A stretch of 64,000 nt of DNA from Rahnella bonaserana (GCF_019049675.1 NZ_JAFMOW010000063.1:248001-312000), one strand, 5' to 3'; positions 31,883 to 43,277 are shown, counted from the stretch's first letter. Numbers and translations are program-made. The notes: generated from the sequence alone by a model not told the origin.

Positions 31883-33514
31883 TTATTCAGCCCCAATCGC
31901 GCGGTTAAGCAACAGCTGGCACAAACGTTCCGGCAACAGCGTTTCGCCGCGCGGATCGAGCACCATTCTGCACCAGGCATCCGCCACCGGTGGCGAAGCA
32001 AATTCCAGCATCTGCATTGCCGTCATCAGGTTGAACAGCTGACCTGTCAGCCAGCGTCCGTGCGCTTCTTCCGTTGTACGCAGCCGTTGTAAAAACTGAC
32101 GGAAGGCGCGGTCGAATATGCGATTTTGGCCGCGCGCCTGATACAAGACTTGTTGCAGCATTTCTCCGCTGGCGGGCAGTTTTTTGAGCGTGCGCAGCAC
32201 ATCCAGACACATCACATTCCCTGAGCCTTCCCAGATGCTGTTGACCGGCATTTCCCGGTACAAACGTGGCAATTCACTGTCTTCGCAATATCCAATACCG
32301 CCCAGCACTTCCATCGCCTCAGCCACAAAAGGCATCCCCCGGCGGCACACTTCAAACTTGGCAGCGGGTGTCAGCAGACGGCACAGCAATTGTTCCGCAG
32401 GATTATCCTGTGCACCGGATGCCGCAGCCATACGCATCAGCAGCATCGTCTGCCCTTCCAGCAACAGCGCCATGCGGCTCAGTGTCTGACGCATCAGCGG
32501 TTGTTCGATAAGAGGTTTACCAAAAACCTGCCGCTGGAAGGCGTGGTAAAGTGCAACCGACAGCGCCCGGCGCATCATAGCGTGGCTGCCCAGCGCGCAG
32601 TCAAAGCGCGTATGACCGCCCATTTTCAGGATATGGCGGACGCCCTCGCCTTCTTCGCCCAGCAGCCAGCCGGTAGCATTGTGAAACTCCACTTCGCTGC
32701 TGGCGTTAGAACGGTTACCCAGTTTGTCTTTCAGCCGCTCGATGCGGATGGCATTACGGGTACCATCAGGTAAAACCCTCGGCATAAAGAAGCAAGAAAG
32801 CCCGCCGTCAGTCTGCGCCAGCACCAGATGTGCATCGCTTTGTGGTACAGAGAAAAACCATTTATGCCCGACCAGATGATAAGGCTTTCCGCTGCCACGC
32901 CCTTCCAGCGCCGTCGCCCGGGTGGTGTTACTGAGCACATCAGAGCCGCCCTGCTTCTCGGTCATGCCCATGCCGATCAGCACGCCTTTCTTCTGGTCGC
33001 CGGATTGCAGATGGGGGTCATAACGGTCGGATAACAGAGGTTTCAGCCAGCCGCTGAATTCCGGCGGCAGCGTTTTTTGCAGCAAGGGGATCGCGCCAAA
33101 GGTCATGGTCACCGGGCATAGCGTTCCTGCTTCGACCTGACCGTGAAGAATAAAACGTGCCGCTCGCGCCACTGCCGAACCGATACGCGCATCTTCCTGC
33201 CACGGCAAATTATGCACACGGTTAGCGATCAGCCCCTGCATCAGCAGATGCCACGCCGGATGAAAACGCACATCGTCGAGGCGTTCGCCGCAAGGGTCAT
33301 AGCGCAAAAGCTCGGGTGGATTAGTATTCGCCAGCCTTCCCAGCTCCAGCGATTCTGCAGAGCCTAACTGTTGCCCGAGCGACGCCAGCACATCGGCATC
33401 CCAGCCAGCCTGCTGGCGGGAAACCGCTTCGCGCAGCGGTGTGTCAGAAAGGAATAAGTTACTGTTACTCAGTGGATTGGGTTGATTAAAAACCCGATGT
33501 GTTTCCCAGTTCAT
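31883..33514 (-). CDS. aidB: AidB, flavin acyl-CoA dehydrogenase-like alkylation response protein
   Basis: 543-residue FAD protein (E. coli 541) induced during adaptation to alkylating agents in E. coli, where it binds DNA and may destroy or shield against alkylators. Acyl-CoA dehydrogenase fold: GMGMTEKQGGSDVLSNTTRA, GHKWFFSVPQSDAHLVLAQ, FDCALGSHAMMRRAL, AEAMEVLGGIGYCEDSELPRLYRE. Start at MNWETHRVFNQP, with CAGGGAGCAGGCG upstream; the frame is open 24 codons further. I saw no Ada-type box upstream. Confidence 0.96.
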   Translation of the reverse strand: MNWETHRVFNQPNPLSNSNLFLSDTPLREAVSRQQAGWDADVLASLGQQLGSAESLELGRLANTNPPELLRYDPCGERLDDVRFHPAWHLLMQGLIANRVHNLPWQEDARIGSAVARAARFILHGQVEAGTLCPVTMTFGAIPLLQKTLPPEFSGWLKPLLSDRYDPHLQSGDQKKGVLIGMGMTEKQGGSDVLSNTTRATALEGRGSGKPYHLVGHKWFFSVPQSDAHLVLAQTDGGLSCFFMPRVLPDGTRNAIRIERLKDKLGNRSNASSEVEFHNATGWLLGEEGEGVRHILKMGGHTRFDCALGSHAMMRRALSVALYHAFQRQVFGKPLIEQPLMRQTLSRMALLLEGQTMLLMRMAAASGAQDNPAEQLLCRLLTPAAKFEVCRRGMPFVAEAMEVLGGIGYCEDSELPRLYREMPVNSIWEGSGNVMCLDVLRTLKKLPASGEMLQQVLYQARGQNRIFDRAFRQFLQRLRTTEEAHGRWLTGQLFNLMTAMQMLEFASPPVADAWCRMVLDPRGETLLPERLCQLLLNRAIGAE

Positions 33515-33600
33515 CGCCTGCTCCCTGTTAAAAGGACATGGCCTAAGTATGGTAAAAATCGGGGAATTAACAGGCAGACAGATCACAAAGGCAGAAATGC

Positions 33601-33626
33601 AAACGGGAGCCCAAAGGCTCCCGTTT
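33601..33626 (-). terminator. Hairpin terminator of rlmB
   Basis: 10-bp stem AAACGGGAGC/GCTCCCGTTT (33601-33610 and 33617-33626) with a CCAAAG loop, 25 bases after the rlmB stop codon. The T run beyond it is short (TTTGC). Confidence 0.7.
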
Positions 33627-33650
33627 AATCAACAGTAGAGAAAGCAGAAA

Positions 33651-34394
33651 TCAGCTTTTCTTCAGACCACGCTGGCGTACCGCTTCGAAAAGGCAAACGC
33701 CGGTCGCGACGGAAACGTTCAGGGAAGACACGCTGCCCGCCATCGGGATGCTGATCAGCTCGTCGCAATGTTCGCGGGTCAGACGGCGCATACCTTCGCC
33801 TTCTGCGCCCATCACCAGCGCCATCGGGCCGGTCATTTTACTCTGGAACAGGTCGTGATCGGCTTCACCTGCCGTACCAACGATCCAGACATTGTGTTCC
33901 TGCAATACACGCAATGTACGCGCCAGATTGGTCACGTTGATCAACGGCACATTTTCAGCAGCGCCGCTGGCGACTTTTTTGGCGGTCGCATTCAGTTTGG
34001 CAGAACGGTCGCGGGGAACGATCACCGCGTGAACACCGGCTGCATCAGCAGTACGCAGACAAGCGCCCAGGTTATGCGGATCGGTGACGCCGTCCAGCAC
34101 CAGCAGGAACGGACATTCGAGGCTTTCCAGCAACGCAGGCAGGTCATTTTCCTGATACTGACGGCCTTCACGCACACGCGCAATAATGCCCTGATGCACA
34201 GCGCCTTCGGATTTATCATCCAGCCACTGGCGGCTCGCCACCTGGATCACGATGCCGCTGGCTTCCAGCTCGTCGATCAGCGGTTTCAGACGTTTATCGT
34301 CGCGGCCTTTCAGGATGAAGACTTCCAGAAAGCGTTGCGGATCGTTATCGAGTAAGGCTTTAACGGAATGAATACCGTAGATAATTTCGCTCAT
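33651..34394 (-). CDS. rlmB: 23S rRNA (guanosine-2251-2'-O)-methyltransferase RlmB
   Basis: SAM-dependent SPOUT methyltransferase that modifies G2251 in the P-site loop of 23S rRNA. 247 residues (E. coli 243). N-terminal substrate-binding domain ([23 protein letters not shown]) and the C-terminal knot with [38 protein letters not shown] and [18 protein letters not shown]. It lies downstream of rnr, as in E. coli, but the two are separated by 214 bases containing an ERIC element. Confidence 0.97.
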   Translation of the reverse strand: MSEIIYGIHSVKALLDNDPQRFLEVFILKGRDDKRLKPLIDELEASGIVIQVASRQWLDDKSEGAVHQGIIARVREGRQYQENDLPALLESLECPFLLVLDGVTDPHNLGACLRTADAAGVHAVIVPRDRSAKLNATAKKVASGAAENVPLINVTNLARTLRVLQEHNVWIVGTAGEADHDLFQSKMTGPMALVMGAEGEGMRRLTREHCDELISIPMAGSVSSLNVSVATGVCLFEAVRQRGLKKS

Positions 34395-34465
34395 GATGCT
34401 CTTTAAAATAGACTTGCGGACAGCAAGCTGTCCGCAATTTAACAGGGATTGCGGGCGATTCTATC

Positions 34466-34592
34466 ATACCCTTCATCATTCATGCTGCAGATGCGTTGGC
34501 GGCACTCAGTCACCCGAATCACTTACCTGAGTAAGCTCATCGGGATTCCTTCGTTTGCCGCCTTCCTGCAACCTGAATGCTTTCGGGTAGAA
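34466..34592 (-). repeat. ERIC element, copy A (between rnr and rlmB)
   Basis: About 125 bases of enterobacterial repetitive intergenic consensus. Read on the minus strand it has GTTGCAGGAAGGCGG, the central palindrome GAGCTTACTCAGGTAAGTGA flanked by ATCCC and GGGT, and CCAACGCATCTGCAGC. These match the known ERIC core and, by eye, about 80% of copy B near 52.4 kb. It lies in the transcribed rnr-rlmB spacer. Ends are approximate. Confidence 0.85.
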
Positions 34593-34608
34593 TACCAGCC
34601 CGTCTGAC

Positions 34609-37107
34609 TTAGCTTTCTGCTGACTTTTTCTTCGCGCGTTTGGCTCTGGTGGCCGCAGCAATTTTTGCTGTTTTATCAGAAGGCTTTTTAGCTTTCTTCG
34701 GCTTGCCGTCTTTACCGACCGCGCTTACCGCTTTCTCTTTCTTCGGCTTGGCGGGTTTCGCGTCATCTTTGCGGAAGGCGCTGTCCGGCTCAAAGTTCAC
34801 GTTTTTCTTACCGGTGCGACGACGGCCGGCGTTGGCCGGCGCTGCGGAACGCATTGTACGCTCGCCGCCTTTTTTTGCGCGATCACGTGCGGTTTTACCT
34901 TCACCACGCGCTTTGCGGGTGCTGGAAACCAGCGCGAAATCGATTTTACGCTCGTCCATATGCACGGCTTCAACGCGGATTTCGACGGTATCGCCGAGGC
35001 GGTAGACCGCACCGGAAGACTCGCCGACCAGACGCTGGCCGATGTTATCGTAACGGTAATAATCGTTGTCGAGCGAGGACACATGCACCAGCCCGTCGAT
35101 GAACAGATCGTTGAGGCGCACGAAGAAGCCGAAGCCGGTCACGCTGGCGATGATGCCGGTGAAGACTTCACCCACGTGATCCTGCATGAAGTCGCACTTC
35201 AGCCAGTCAGCGACGTTACGGGTAGCTTCGTCCGCACGGCGTTCTGCCATCGAACAATGCTCGCCTAACTGCAACATGTCTTCGTAATCACTGTGCCAGC
35301 CACCGGTTGGCGTCCAGCGATCTTTCAGCGTGCCGTGCTCTTTCGCCAGCAGGTACTTGATCGCACGGTGCAACGCCAGATCCGGATAGCGGCGGATTGG
35401 TGAGGTAAAGTGACCGTAAGACTGTAACGCCAGACCAAAGTGGCCGCGGTTTTCCGGATCGTAAATCGCCTGTTTCATCGAACGCAGCAGCATAGTTTGC
35501 AGCATTTCGCGGTCAGGACGATCGGCCAGTTCATCCATAATCTGAGCGTAATCTTTTGGCTCAGGTTTCATGCCGCCGCCCATCACCAGACCCAGTTCAC
35601 CCAGCACGCTTTTCAGCGCAGAGATATGGTCATCGCTTGGACGGTCATGCACGCGGAACAGCGCCGGTTCGTTATGTTTTTCAACAAAACGCGCCGCAGC
35701 GATGTTCGCCAGGATCATGCACTCTTCAATCAGTTTGTGAGCGTCGTTACGCACGGTCGGTTCGACACGTTCGATACGGCGCTCGGCATTGAAGATAAAT
35801 TTAGCTTCTTCGGTTTCGAACGCGATACCGCCACGTTCGGCGCGCGCCTGATCCAGCACTTTGTACATGGTGTGCAGTTCAAGCAAATGCTTAACCAGCG
35901 GCGAATACTGCTCGCGCAGTTCCGGATCGCCTTCGATGATGCGCCAGACTTTGTTGTACGTCAGACGCGCGTGGGAGCTCATCACCGCTTCGTAGAATTT
36001 AGAGCTGGTCAGTTTGCCCTGCGCGGAGATAGTCATCTCACAGACCATACACAGGCGGTCTACCTGCGGGTTCAGGGAACACAAGCCATTGGACAGCACT
36101 TCAGGCAGCATTGGGACAACCTGCGACGGGAAGTAAACTGACGTTGCACGGCTGCGTGCTTCATCATCCAGCGCAGTGCCGTGACGGACGTAATAACTGA
36201 CGTCGGCAATGGCGACCCACAGGCGCCAGCCACCACCGCGTTTTTTCTCGCAGTACACGGCATCATCGAAGTCGCGTGCATCCTCACCATCAATGGTGAC
36301 CAGGGGCAGGCTGCGTAAATCGACACGGCCTTTTTTCGCTTCTTCCGGCACCTGTTCGCTCAGGTCTTCGACCTGTTTCAGAACCTGTGGCGGCCAGACG
36401 TGCGGGATTTCATGGGTGCGCAGCGCGATGTCCACCGCCATGCTGGTACCCATTTTATCGCCGAGAACTTCAACAATTTTACCGACGGCTTTCGTGCGGC
36501 GCGTCGGACGCTGAGTCAGTTCAACAACGACCATGTAGCCCATGCGCGCGCCGTTAATGGCATCGGCCGGGATCAGGATGTCAAAGCTCAGACGGCTGTC
36601 ATCAGGCACCACGAAACCCGCACCGGCATCGGTGAAGTAACGGCCAACGATCTGGCTGGTTTTCGGCACCAGAACACGCACGATGCGCGCTTCACGGCGG
36701 CCCTTACGATCGGTGCCGACCGGCTGTGCCAGTACCACGTCACCGTGGATGCACATTTTCATTTGTTCAGCAGAAAGATAGACATCGTCTTTCTTCACGC
36801 CTTCAAGACGCAGGAAACCATAACCATCGCGATGGCCGATAACCGTGCCTTTCAGCAAGTCCAGACGCTCCGGCAGCGCGTAGCACTGGCGGCGGGTGAA
36901 GACTAACTGGCCATCACGTTCCATCGCGCGCAGACGACGGCGCAGGGCTTCCAGCGCTTCTTCTCCGGACAGATTCAGTTCGTTACCGATTTCTTCCCGG
37001 CTGGCTGGGGTTTCACGTTTCGCGAGGTGTTCCAGAATGAATTCACGGCTGGGAATAGGTGATTCGTATTTCTCTGCTTCTCGTTCCAGGAATGGATCTT
37101 GTGACAT
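34609..37107 (-). CDS. rnr: Ribonuclease R
   Basis: Processive 3'-5' exoribonuclease that degrades structured RNA, rRNA fragments and tmRNA-tagged messages. 832 residues (E. coli 813). Order: N-terminal HTH (about 20-85), two cold-shock OB domains ([33 protein letters not shown]), RNB catalytic domain with [32 protein letters not shown]1 domain ([20 protein letters not shown]) and a Lys-rich tail. Start [10 protein letters not shown]; the upstream extension is outside the family. 41 bases after nsrR, probably co-transcribed. Confidence 0.97.
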   Translation of the reverse strand: MSQDPFLEREAEKYESPIPSREFILEHLAKRETPASREEIGNELNLSGEEALEALRRRLRAMERDGQLVFTRRQCYALPERLDLLKGTVIGHRDGYGFLRLEGVKKDDVYLSAEQMKMCIHGDVVLAQPVGTDRKGRREARIVRVLVPKTSQIVGRYFTDAGAGFVVPDDSRLSFDILIPADAINGARMGYMVVVELTQRPTRRTKAVGKIVEVLGDKMGTSMAVDIALRTHEIPHVWPPQVLKQVEDLSEQVPEEAKKGRVDLRSLPLVTIDGEDARDFDDAVYCEKKRGGGWRLWVAIADVSYYVRHGTALDDEARSRATSVYFPSQVVPMLPEVLSNGLCSLNPQVDRLCMVCEMTISAQGKLTSSKFYEAVMSSHARLTYNKVWRIIEGDPELREQYSPLVKHLLELHTMYKVLDQARAERGGIAFETEEAKFIFNAERRIERVEPTVRNDAHKLIEECMILANIAAARFVEKHNEPALFRVHDRPSDDHISALKSVLGELGLVMGGGMKPEPKDYAQIMDELADRPDREMLQTMLLRSMKQAIYDPENRGHFGLALQSYGHFTSPIRRYPDLALHRAIKYLLAKEHGTLKDRWTPTGGWHSDYEDMLQLGEHCSMAERRADEATRNVADWLKCDFMQDHVGEVFTGIIASVTGFGFFVRLNDLFIDGLVHVSSLDNDYYRYDNIGQRLVGESSGAVYRLGDTVEIRVEAVHMDERKIDFALVSSTRKARGEGKTARDRAKKGGERTMRSAAPANAGRRRTGKKNVNFEPDSAFRKDDAKPAKPKKEKAVSAVGKDGKPKKAKKPSDKTAKIAAATRAKRAKKKSAES

Positions 37108-37148
37108 AGCGGTTCCTCCGTTGTCATCAGCAGTTTGTTGAGAGTCTT

Positions 37149-37574
37149 TCATTCAACAAGCAATAATTTGTAGAGCGTTGAGTTGTCTTTAACCATATCG
37201 GCCAGAGTGTACTGATTCAGCTCATCAAGAAAATGTTCTACAGCAGTGTGCAGGACTTGTTTTAGCCGGCATGCAGGCGTGATATGACAAAAGTCGCTGG
37301 CGCAATTGACCAGCGAAAGAGGTTCCAGTTCGCGCACCACGTCGCCAATGCGAATGGTCTCTGCGGGCTTGCCCAGTTTGATCCCTCCGTTCTTTCCGCG
37401 AACGGCAGTCACCAGGCCAGCACGGCTCAACTGATTAATGATTTTCACCATGTGGTTACGCGATACACCGTAAACCTCGGTGACCTGCGAAATGTTGGTC
37501 ATCTGATCGTCCGGCAACGAAGCCATATAAATCAACGCTCTTAAACCATAATCAGTAAAACTCGTTAACTGCAC
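37149..37574 (-). CDS. nsrR: Nitric oxide-sensing transcriptional repressor NsrR
   Basis: Rrf2-family repressor with an iron-sulfur cluster; NO destroys the cluster and derepresses genes such as ytfE and hmpA. 141 residues as in E. coli. Winged helix at about 5-60 ([28 protein letters not shown]) and cluster ligands C91, C96 and C102 in [17 protein letters not shown] start at 37574 with AGAGG five bases upstream; the frame extends 12 codons further. Heads nsrR-rnr. A matching operator lies before ytfE at 24437-24459. Confidence 0.97.
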   Translation of the reverse strand: MQLTSFTDYGLRALIYMASLPDDQMTNISQVTEVYGVSRNHMVKIINQLSRAGLVTAVRGKNGGIKLGKPAETIRIGDVVRELEPLSLVNCASDFCHITPACRLKQVLHTAVEHFLDELNQYTLADMVKDNSTLYKLLLVE

Positions 37575-37740
37575 ACATACCTCTGGGTAGCTATTACCCG
37601 GTCTTTCCACGTCAGCAATGCCAACAGGGTGAAGATGATTGTTTATTATGACACTTTGATGATAAACCAGCCGCGAACTTTGCAGCTAATCATTTAGATA
37701 GTGGATGGTTTATGGAAAGTAAACAAGAGAAGGGATTCAG

Positions 37741-37770
37741 AAAAAAATAAACCGGGCAGTTTTGCCCGGT
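37741..37770 (-). terminator. Intrinsic terminator of purA
   Basis: Stem ACCGGGCA/TGCCCGGT (37751-37758 and 37763-37770) with a GTTT loop; on the minus strand it is followed by TTATTTTTTT. Confidence 0.9.
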
Positions 37771-37800
37771 CATGACGTTTTACGCAATCAGCTCAGGCTG

Positions 37801-39132
<1,332 letters not shown>

Positions 39133-39164
39133 CTAACATCTCATTCTGTGCTTTCCAGCACTTT

Positions 39165-39180
39165 TAGCACACGTTTGCGG
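39165..39180. promoter_or_regulatory. Candidate PurR operator upstream of purA
   Basis: On the minus strand CCGCAAACGTGTGCTA matches 12 of 16 positions of ACGCAAACGTTTGCGT, with the central GCAAACG intact. PurR control of purA is established in E. coli. Called by eye. Confidence 0.7.
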
Positions 39181-39243
39181 GAAAAATTTTAATTGCGTGC
39201 TACGCGTCGCAGCAAGACGTGACACCAGGGTTGTAACAAAACC

Positions 39244-39444
39244 TCAGCCACCCAGACGACTACGCAACATGTAGTAAATAACGAAGCCCGCCACCACAAG
39301 TCCCCCGCCAAAACGCCGTAAAATGTGGTCAGGAAGATTCGCCAGTGAGAGGATCATTTTTCTCCATGTTTTTGGATAAAGCATCGGCCCCAGACCTTCA
39401 AGAACCAAAACTAACGCCAGTGCCAGCCAAATTGTCGAATTCAT
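39244..39444 (-). CDS. yjeT: Small membrane protein YjeT (DUF2065)
   Basis: 66-residue inner-membrane protein with two hydrophobic segments (about 4-22, TIWLALALVLVLEGLGPML; about 46-62, FGGGLVVAGFVIYYML) joined by a basic loop (YPKTWRKM). Full length for DUF2065; in relatives it lies between hflC and purA and is annotated as possibly HflC-associated, with no demonstrated function. It follows hflC by about 95 bases across a terminator-like hairpin. Confidence 0.92.
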   Translation of the reverse strand: MNSTIWLALALVLVLEGLGPMLYPKTWRKMILSLANLPDHILRRFGGGLVVAGFVIYYMLRSRLGG

Positions 39445-39497
39445 GTTGAGTGTCTCAGTGCTTCCTTTGCGGAAAATTATACCGGTTTCAGAAAAGA

Positions 39498-39522
39498 CAA
39501 AAGGCCCCTGAAGGGCCTTTTG
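39498..39522 (-). terminator. Terminator-like hairpin after hflC
   Basis: Stem AAGGCCC/GGGCCTT (39501-39507 and 39513-39519), extendable by A-T pairs, followed on the minus strand by TTTTGTCTTTTC. It could attenuate read-through from hflKC into yjeT. Confidence 0.8.
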
Positions 39523-39538
39523 GAAATTGCATCAGCAA

Positions 39539-40540
39539 TTATTTGGTCTTTTGGTCAGGAGACTTCATGAAGCGGAAGAAATCGCTGTCAGGGCTCAACA
39601 CCATGACGTCGTTACCGCTCTTGAAGCTGGCCTCGTAAGCACGCAGGCTACGGATGAATGCGTAGAAGTCAGGATCCTGGCTGAATGCATCAGCAAACAG
39701 TTTCGCCGCTTCGGCATCACCTTCACCGCGGGTGATACGGGCTGTACGTTCTGCTTCAGCCACAGTACGGGTTCTTTCGTAATCCGCCGCTGCCTGAATC
39801 TTGGTCGCCTCTTCTTTACCCTGAGAAATGTGACGCAATGCCACCGCATTACGCTCAGCGCGCATACGATCGTAAATCGCGCTGGACACTTCTTCCGGCA
39901 AGTTGATTTGTTTCAGACGTACGTCCACCACTTCGATACCCAGTGCCGCCATGCTGTTCGGGTTCACCGCAGGCTGTTTGCCTTTGGTTTCCTGCTCAAC
40001 ACGTTTGGCCGCAGAGGCAATTGCATCATCAGCTTCTGTGGTCGCTTCAGGCTCATCACCTACGCTACCAGTGTTCAGCGCATCACGTACGTCCAGTGTC
40101 AGACGTCCACGGGAATCGGTCACAATGTCTTTCACATCAAGACGACCAATTTCAGAACGCAGACGGTCACTGAATTTACGTTTCAGCAGAATTTCTGCCT
40201 GAGACACATCACCACCGCCCGTTGCCAGGTAGTAGCGGCTGAAATCACTGATACGCCATTTCAGGTAAGAATCGACGATTAAGTCTTTCTTCTCGCTGGT
40301 CACGAAACGGTCAGCCTGGTTGTCCATGGTCTGAATACGCGCATCGAGCATTTTAATGGATTCCACAAAAGGAACTTTAAAATGCAGGCCCGGTGCATAA
40401 ACCAGCGGTTTATTATCGCTGTCACGCAGGACTTTACCGAAACGCAGCACGATCCCGCGCTGACCTTCCTGAACAACAAACAGTGAGGCATAAAGCGCCA
40501 CCAGCACCACAACGACGATAAGTAAAAATGACTTACGCAT
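39539..40540 (-). CDS. hflC: HflC, FtsH protease modulator (SPFH protein)
   Basis: 333-residue inner-membrane protein with an N-terminal anchor (residues 3-22, KSFLLIVVVVLVALYASLFV) and a periplasmic SPFH/band-7 domain (QEGQRGIVLRFGKVL, GLHFKVPFVESIKMLDARIQ), followed by a helical region rich in Ala, Glu and Arg. With HflK it builds a cage around the FtsH protease and modulates membrane-protein and lambda CII degradation. It begins two bases after the hflK stop codon, so translation is probably coupled. Confidence 0.97.
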   Translation of the reverse strand: MRKSFLLIVVVVLVALYASLFVVQEGQRGIVLRFGKVLRDSDNKPLVYAPGLHFKVPFVESIKMLDARIQTMDNQADRFVTSEKKDLIVDSYLKWRISDFSRYYLATGGGDVSQAEILLKRKFSDRLRSEIGRLDVKDIVTDSRGRLTLDVRDALNTGSVGDEPEATTEADDAIASAAKRVEQETKGKQPAVNPNSMAALGIEVVDVRLKQINLPEEVSSAIYDRMRAERNAVALRHISQGKEEATKIQAAADYERTRTVAEAERTARITRGEGDAEAAKLFADAFSQDPDFYAFIRSLRAYEASFKSGNDVMVLSPDSDFFRFMKSPDQKTK

Positions 40541-40542
40541 TG

Positions 40543-41841
40543 TTATTCTCTCCCTACGCGAAGTGTATCGTCACGCTGTGCGTTTGCACGGCGCTGGTCC
40601 ATGACACTGCCAGACGAACGGGAACTGCTGGTACCGGCACTGCTTTTGCCATTACTGCTGGTTAAACCCGGAACGGAAGGCAACAAACCTGATTCATCAT
40701 TTTTGCTGGTGTCATTGCCTGCTGCATTGCCGCCACGCAGCATCTGATCCAGCGGTAATACCATCAGGTTATTCCCTTTGTCACTCACCAGAACTTTACG
40801 GGTGTGACTGAGGACTTTTTCCATGGTTTCGATATAAAGACGCTCGCGGGTAATTTCCGGCGCGGCTTTATATTCAGGTAACAGTTTGGAGAAACGGGCA
40901 ACTTCACCCTGTGCTTCCAGAACAGTACGGTCTTTATACGCTTTCGCGTCTTCCAGTAAGCGTTGTGCTTCACCGTTTGCCAGAGGCTGGATCTGGTTCG
41001 CATAAGCTTCTGCTTCACGAATAGACTGTTGCTCTCTTTCACGGGCAGCGATCGCGTTATCGAAAGAAGCTTTCACTTCTTCCGGCGGACGCGCGGTCTG
41101 GAAGTTGACGTCCTGAATAGTGATCCCCATTTTGTACGGACGAATGGTTTCTTCCAGTACACGTTGGGTATCGCTACGCACGGTCGTACGGCCTTCAGTC
41201 AGGATTTTATCCATCGTATATTTGCCGATTACGCCACGTAATGCGCTGTCCGTTGCCTGGCTCAGGCTGTCGTCAGGATTGGCGACGCTGAACAGGTAAG
41301 CTTCAGGATCCGTCACGCGGTACTGTACGTTCATTTCAACGCGCACCACGTTTTCATCGGAGGTCAGCATCACGCCAGACGCAGCAAGTTCACGTACCGA
41401 TTCTACGTTCACTGCGCGTACCTGGTCGATGAAGGTCGGTTTCCAGTTCAGGCCCGGCTCAACCAGATGGCTGAACTTACCAAAACGGGTCACAACGCCA
41501 CGTTCGGCTTCTTTAATGGTATAGAAACCTGTTGCAGCCCAGATAACCACCACCGCTGCGACCGCGATGCCGGCAATCCGGGTGCCACTCATTCCATGAC
41601 CGGAACCGGTTGGTGTACCGTTATTGTTGCTGCCGTTGTTGCCTGAACCTTTTCCACCGAAACCACCCAGCTTTTTGCTGAGCTTACGGAAGATATCATC
41701 CAGATCAGGTGGCCCCTGATTGCGGCCGCCTTTGTTGTCATTATTTCCACCAGAATTTCCACCAGAGTTGCCGCTATTATTATTGCTGCTGCCCCAGGGG
41801 TCGCGGTCCTGTCCGTTATTACCGGGCTGATTCCACGCCAT
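40543..41841 (-). CDS. hflK: HflK, FtsH protease modulator (SPFH protein)
   Basis: 432 residues (E. coli 419). The cytosolic N-terminus is Gly/Asn-rich (PGNNGQDRDPWGSSNNN, SGGNSGGNNDNKGG), then a membrane segment at about 85-104 (GIAVAAVVVIWAATGFYTI) and the SPFH domain (EAERGVVTRFGKF, EPGLNWKPTFIDQVRAVNVE). The C-terminal tail is Ser-rich (SSNGKSSAGTSSSRSSG), longer than in E. coli. Lies 33 bases after hflX. Confidence 0.97.
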   Translation of the reverse strand: MAWNQPGNNGQDRDPWGSSNNNSGNSGGNSGGNNDNKGGRNQGPPDLDDIFRKLSKKLGGFGGKGSGNNGSNNNGTPTGSGHGMSGTRIAGIAVAAVVVIWAATGFYTIKEAERGVVTRFGKFSHLVEPGLNWKPTFIDQVRAVNVESVRELAASGVMLTSDENVVRVEMNVQYRVTDPEAYLFSVANPDDSLSQATDSALRGVIGKYTMDKILTEGRTTVRSDTQRVLEETIRPYKMGITIQDVNFQTARPPEEVKASFDNAIAAREREQQSIREAEAYANQIQPLANGEAQRLLEDAKAYKDRTVLEAQGEVARFSKLLPEYKAAPEITRERLYIETMEKVLSHTRKVLVSDKGNNLMVLPLDQMLRGGNAAGNDTSKNDESGLLPSVPGLTSSNGKSSAGTSSSRSSGSVMDQRRANAQRDDTLRVGRE

Positions 41842-41874
41842 GTTATAGCTCCATTATTCTATGATTGGTGTTCT

Positions 41875-43179
41875 TCAGGACAAATCAGACAGACTCTGGT
41901 TGCGGACATAGCTTTCCAGTTCCTGCTCTTGTTTGCAGAGGCGGCGCCAGTCAACGATGGGCATTCGCACCATCAGACCAATACTGCCATCCTCTTCAAT
42001 CCATTCTTTTTCAATTGCCTGAAGCTGGTAAAAACGGCTACGAAGGCGGCCTGCTTCCGGCGGCAAGCACAATTCATGCTGCGCGATTTCGCCAGAGAGT
42101 CGCTCCGTTAATGCCTGAAAAAGCAACGGAATGCCTTCACCTGTCACGGCTGAAAGCCAGACTCTGACAGGCAAATTCTCCTCGTTGCGGTCGATACGCG
42201 GGACAAAATCATCCAACATATCTATTTTGTTCATCACTAACAGCGCAGGAATTTCATCTGCTTCGATCTCTGCCAGCACCGTATTCACCGCGTCAATATT
42301 TTCCTGAACACGGATGTCCGCTGCATCAATAACATGTAATAACAGAGATGCCTGTCGGGTTTCCTGCAACGTTGCTTTAAAGGCCGCAACCAAATCATGG
42401 GGCAGGTGACGAATAAACCCTACGGTGTCCGCCAAAACTGTTTCCCCGACATCTGCCACCATAATGCGGCGCAGCGTAGGATCGAGCGTAGCAAACAACT
42501 GATTGGCCACATAAACATCGGCCTGAGTAATACGGTTAAAGAGTGTGGATTTCCCGGCGTTGGTATATCCAACCAAAGACACCGTCGGAATATCCGCACG
42601 AACGCGTGAACGGCGACCTTGTTCACGCTGTTTAGCCACTTTTTCAAGACGGCTAAGAATTAAGGTGATTCTGTCCCGCAGTAAACGGCGGTCAGTTTCG
42701 AGCTGGGTTTCACCCGGACCACGTGCGCCAATACCGCCGCCCTGTCGTTCAAGGTGCGTCCAGCCACGAACCAGTCGGGTAGCAATGTGGCGTAATTGCG
42801 CCAGTTCTACTTGTAACTTACCTTCGTGTGTTCGGGCCCGCTGGGCAAAAATATCTAATATCAATCCGGTGCGGTCGACAACGCGACATTCGCATAAGGC
42901 TTCCAGGTTTCTTTCCTGGCCGGGAGACAAGGCGTGATCAAACAGGATGACAGAGGCGCCCGTTGCTTTGACGGCATCTGCGATTTCTTGGGCCTTTCCT
43001 TCACCGACAAAGTATTTTGGGTGCGGTGCCTTGCGGCTCCCGGTGACGACTTGCAACGCCTCTACACCTGCAGAAGAAACCAGCGATTCAAATTCGCTCA
43101 GGTCTTCCGTGTCTTTGTCTTGCGAGAAATAGATATGAACCAGTACGGCCTGCTCACCGGCTTCATAACGGTCAAACAA
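41875..43179 (-). CDS. hflX: Ribosome-splitting GTPase HflX
   Basis: GTPase that binds the 50S E site and splits stalled or heat-damaged ribosomes. 434 residues (E. coli 426). N-terminal HflX domain with QVVTGSRKAPHPKYFVGEGKA, GGIGARGPGETQLETDRR linker, and the G domain: G1 GYTNAGKST, G3 DTVGFI, G4 NKID. The start appears to be TTG at 43177-43179, with GAGAGG eight bases upstream; no in-frame ATG fits the conserved MFDRYEAGEQAVLVHIYF. Between hfq and hflK. Confidence 0.95.
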   Translation of the reverse strand: MFDRYEAGEQAVLVHIYFSQDKDTEDLSEFESLVSSAGVEALQVVTGSRKAPHPKYFVGEGKAQEIADAVKATGASVILFDHALSPGQERNLEALCECRVVDRTGLILDIFAQRARTHEGKLQVELAQLRHIATRLVRGWTHLERQGGGIGARGPGETQLETDRRLLRDRITLILSRLEKVAKQREQGRRSRVRADIPTVSLVGYTNAGKSTLFNRITQADVYVANQLFATLDPTLRRIMVADVGETVLADTVGFIRHLPHDLVAAFKATLQETRQASLLLHVIDAADIRVQENIDAVNTVLAEIEADEIPALLVMNKIDMLDDFVPRIDRNEENLPVRVWLSAVTGEGIPLLFQALTERLSGEIAQHELCLPPEAGRLRSRFYQLQAIEKEWIEEDGSIGLMVRMPIVDWRRLCKQEQELESYVRNQSLSDLS

Positions 43180-43277
43180 GCTTGCGACCTCTCATTTGGG
43201 AAAAATTCGCCAGCCGGGGGTACATAAGCATAATCGGAATACTTATGAACCCCTTCGTGGTTGACCAACGTTGCGCT

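Noticed and set aside
35440-36141. 233-codon plus-strand frame inside rnr
   Set aside because: Antisense shadow of RNase R catalytic domain with no supporting signals.
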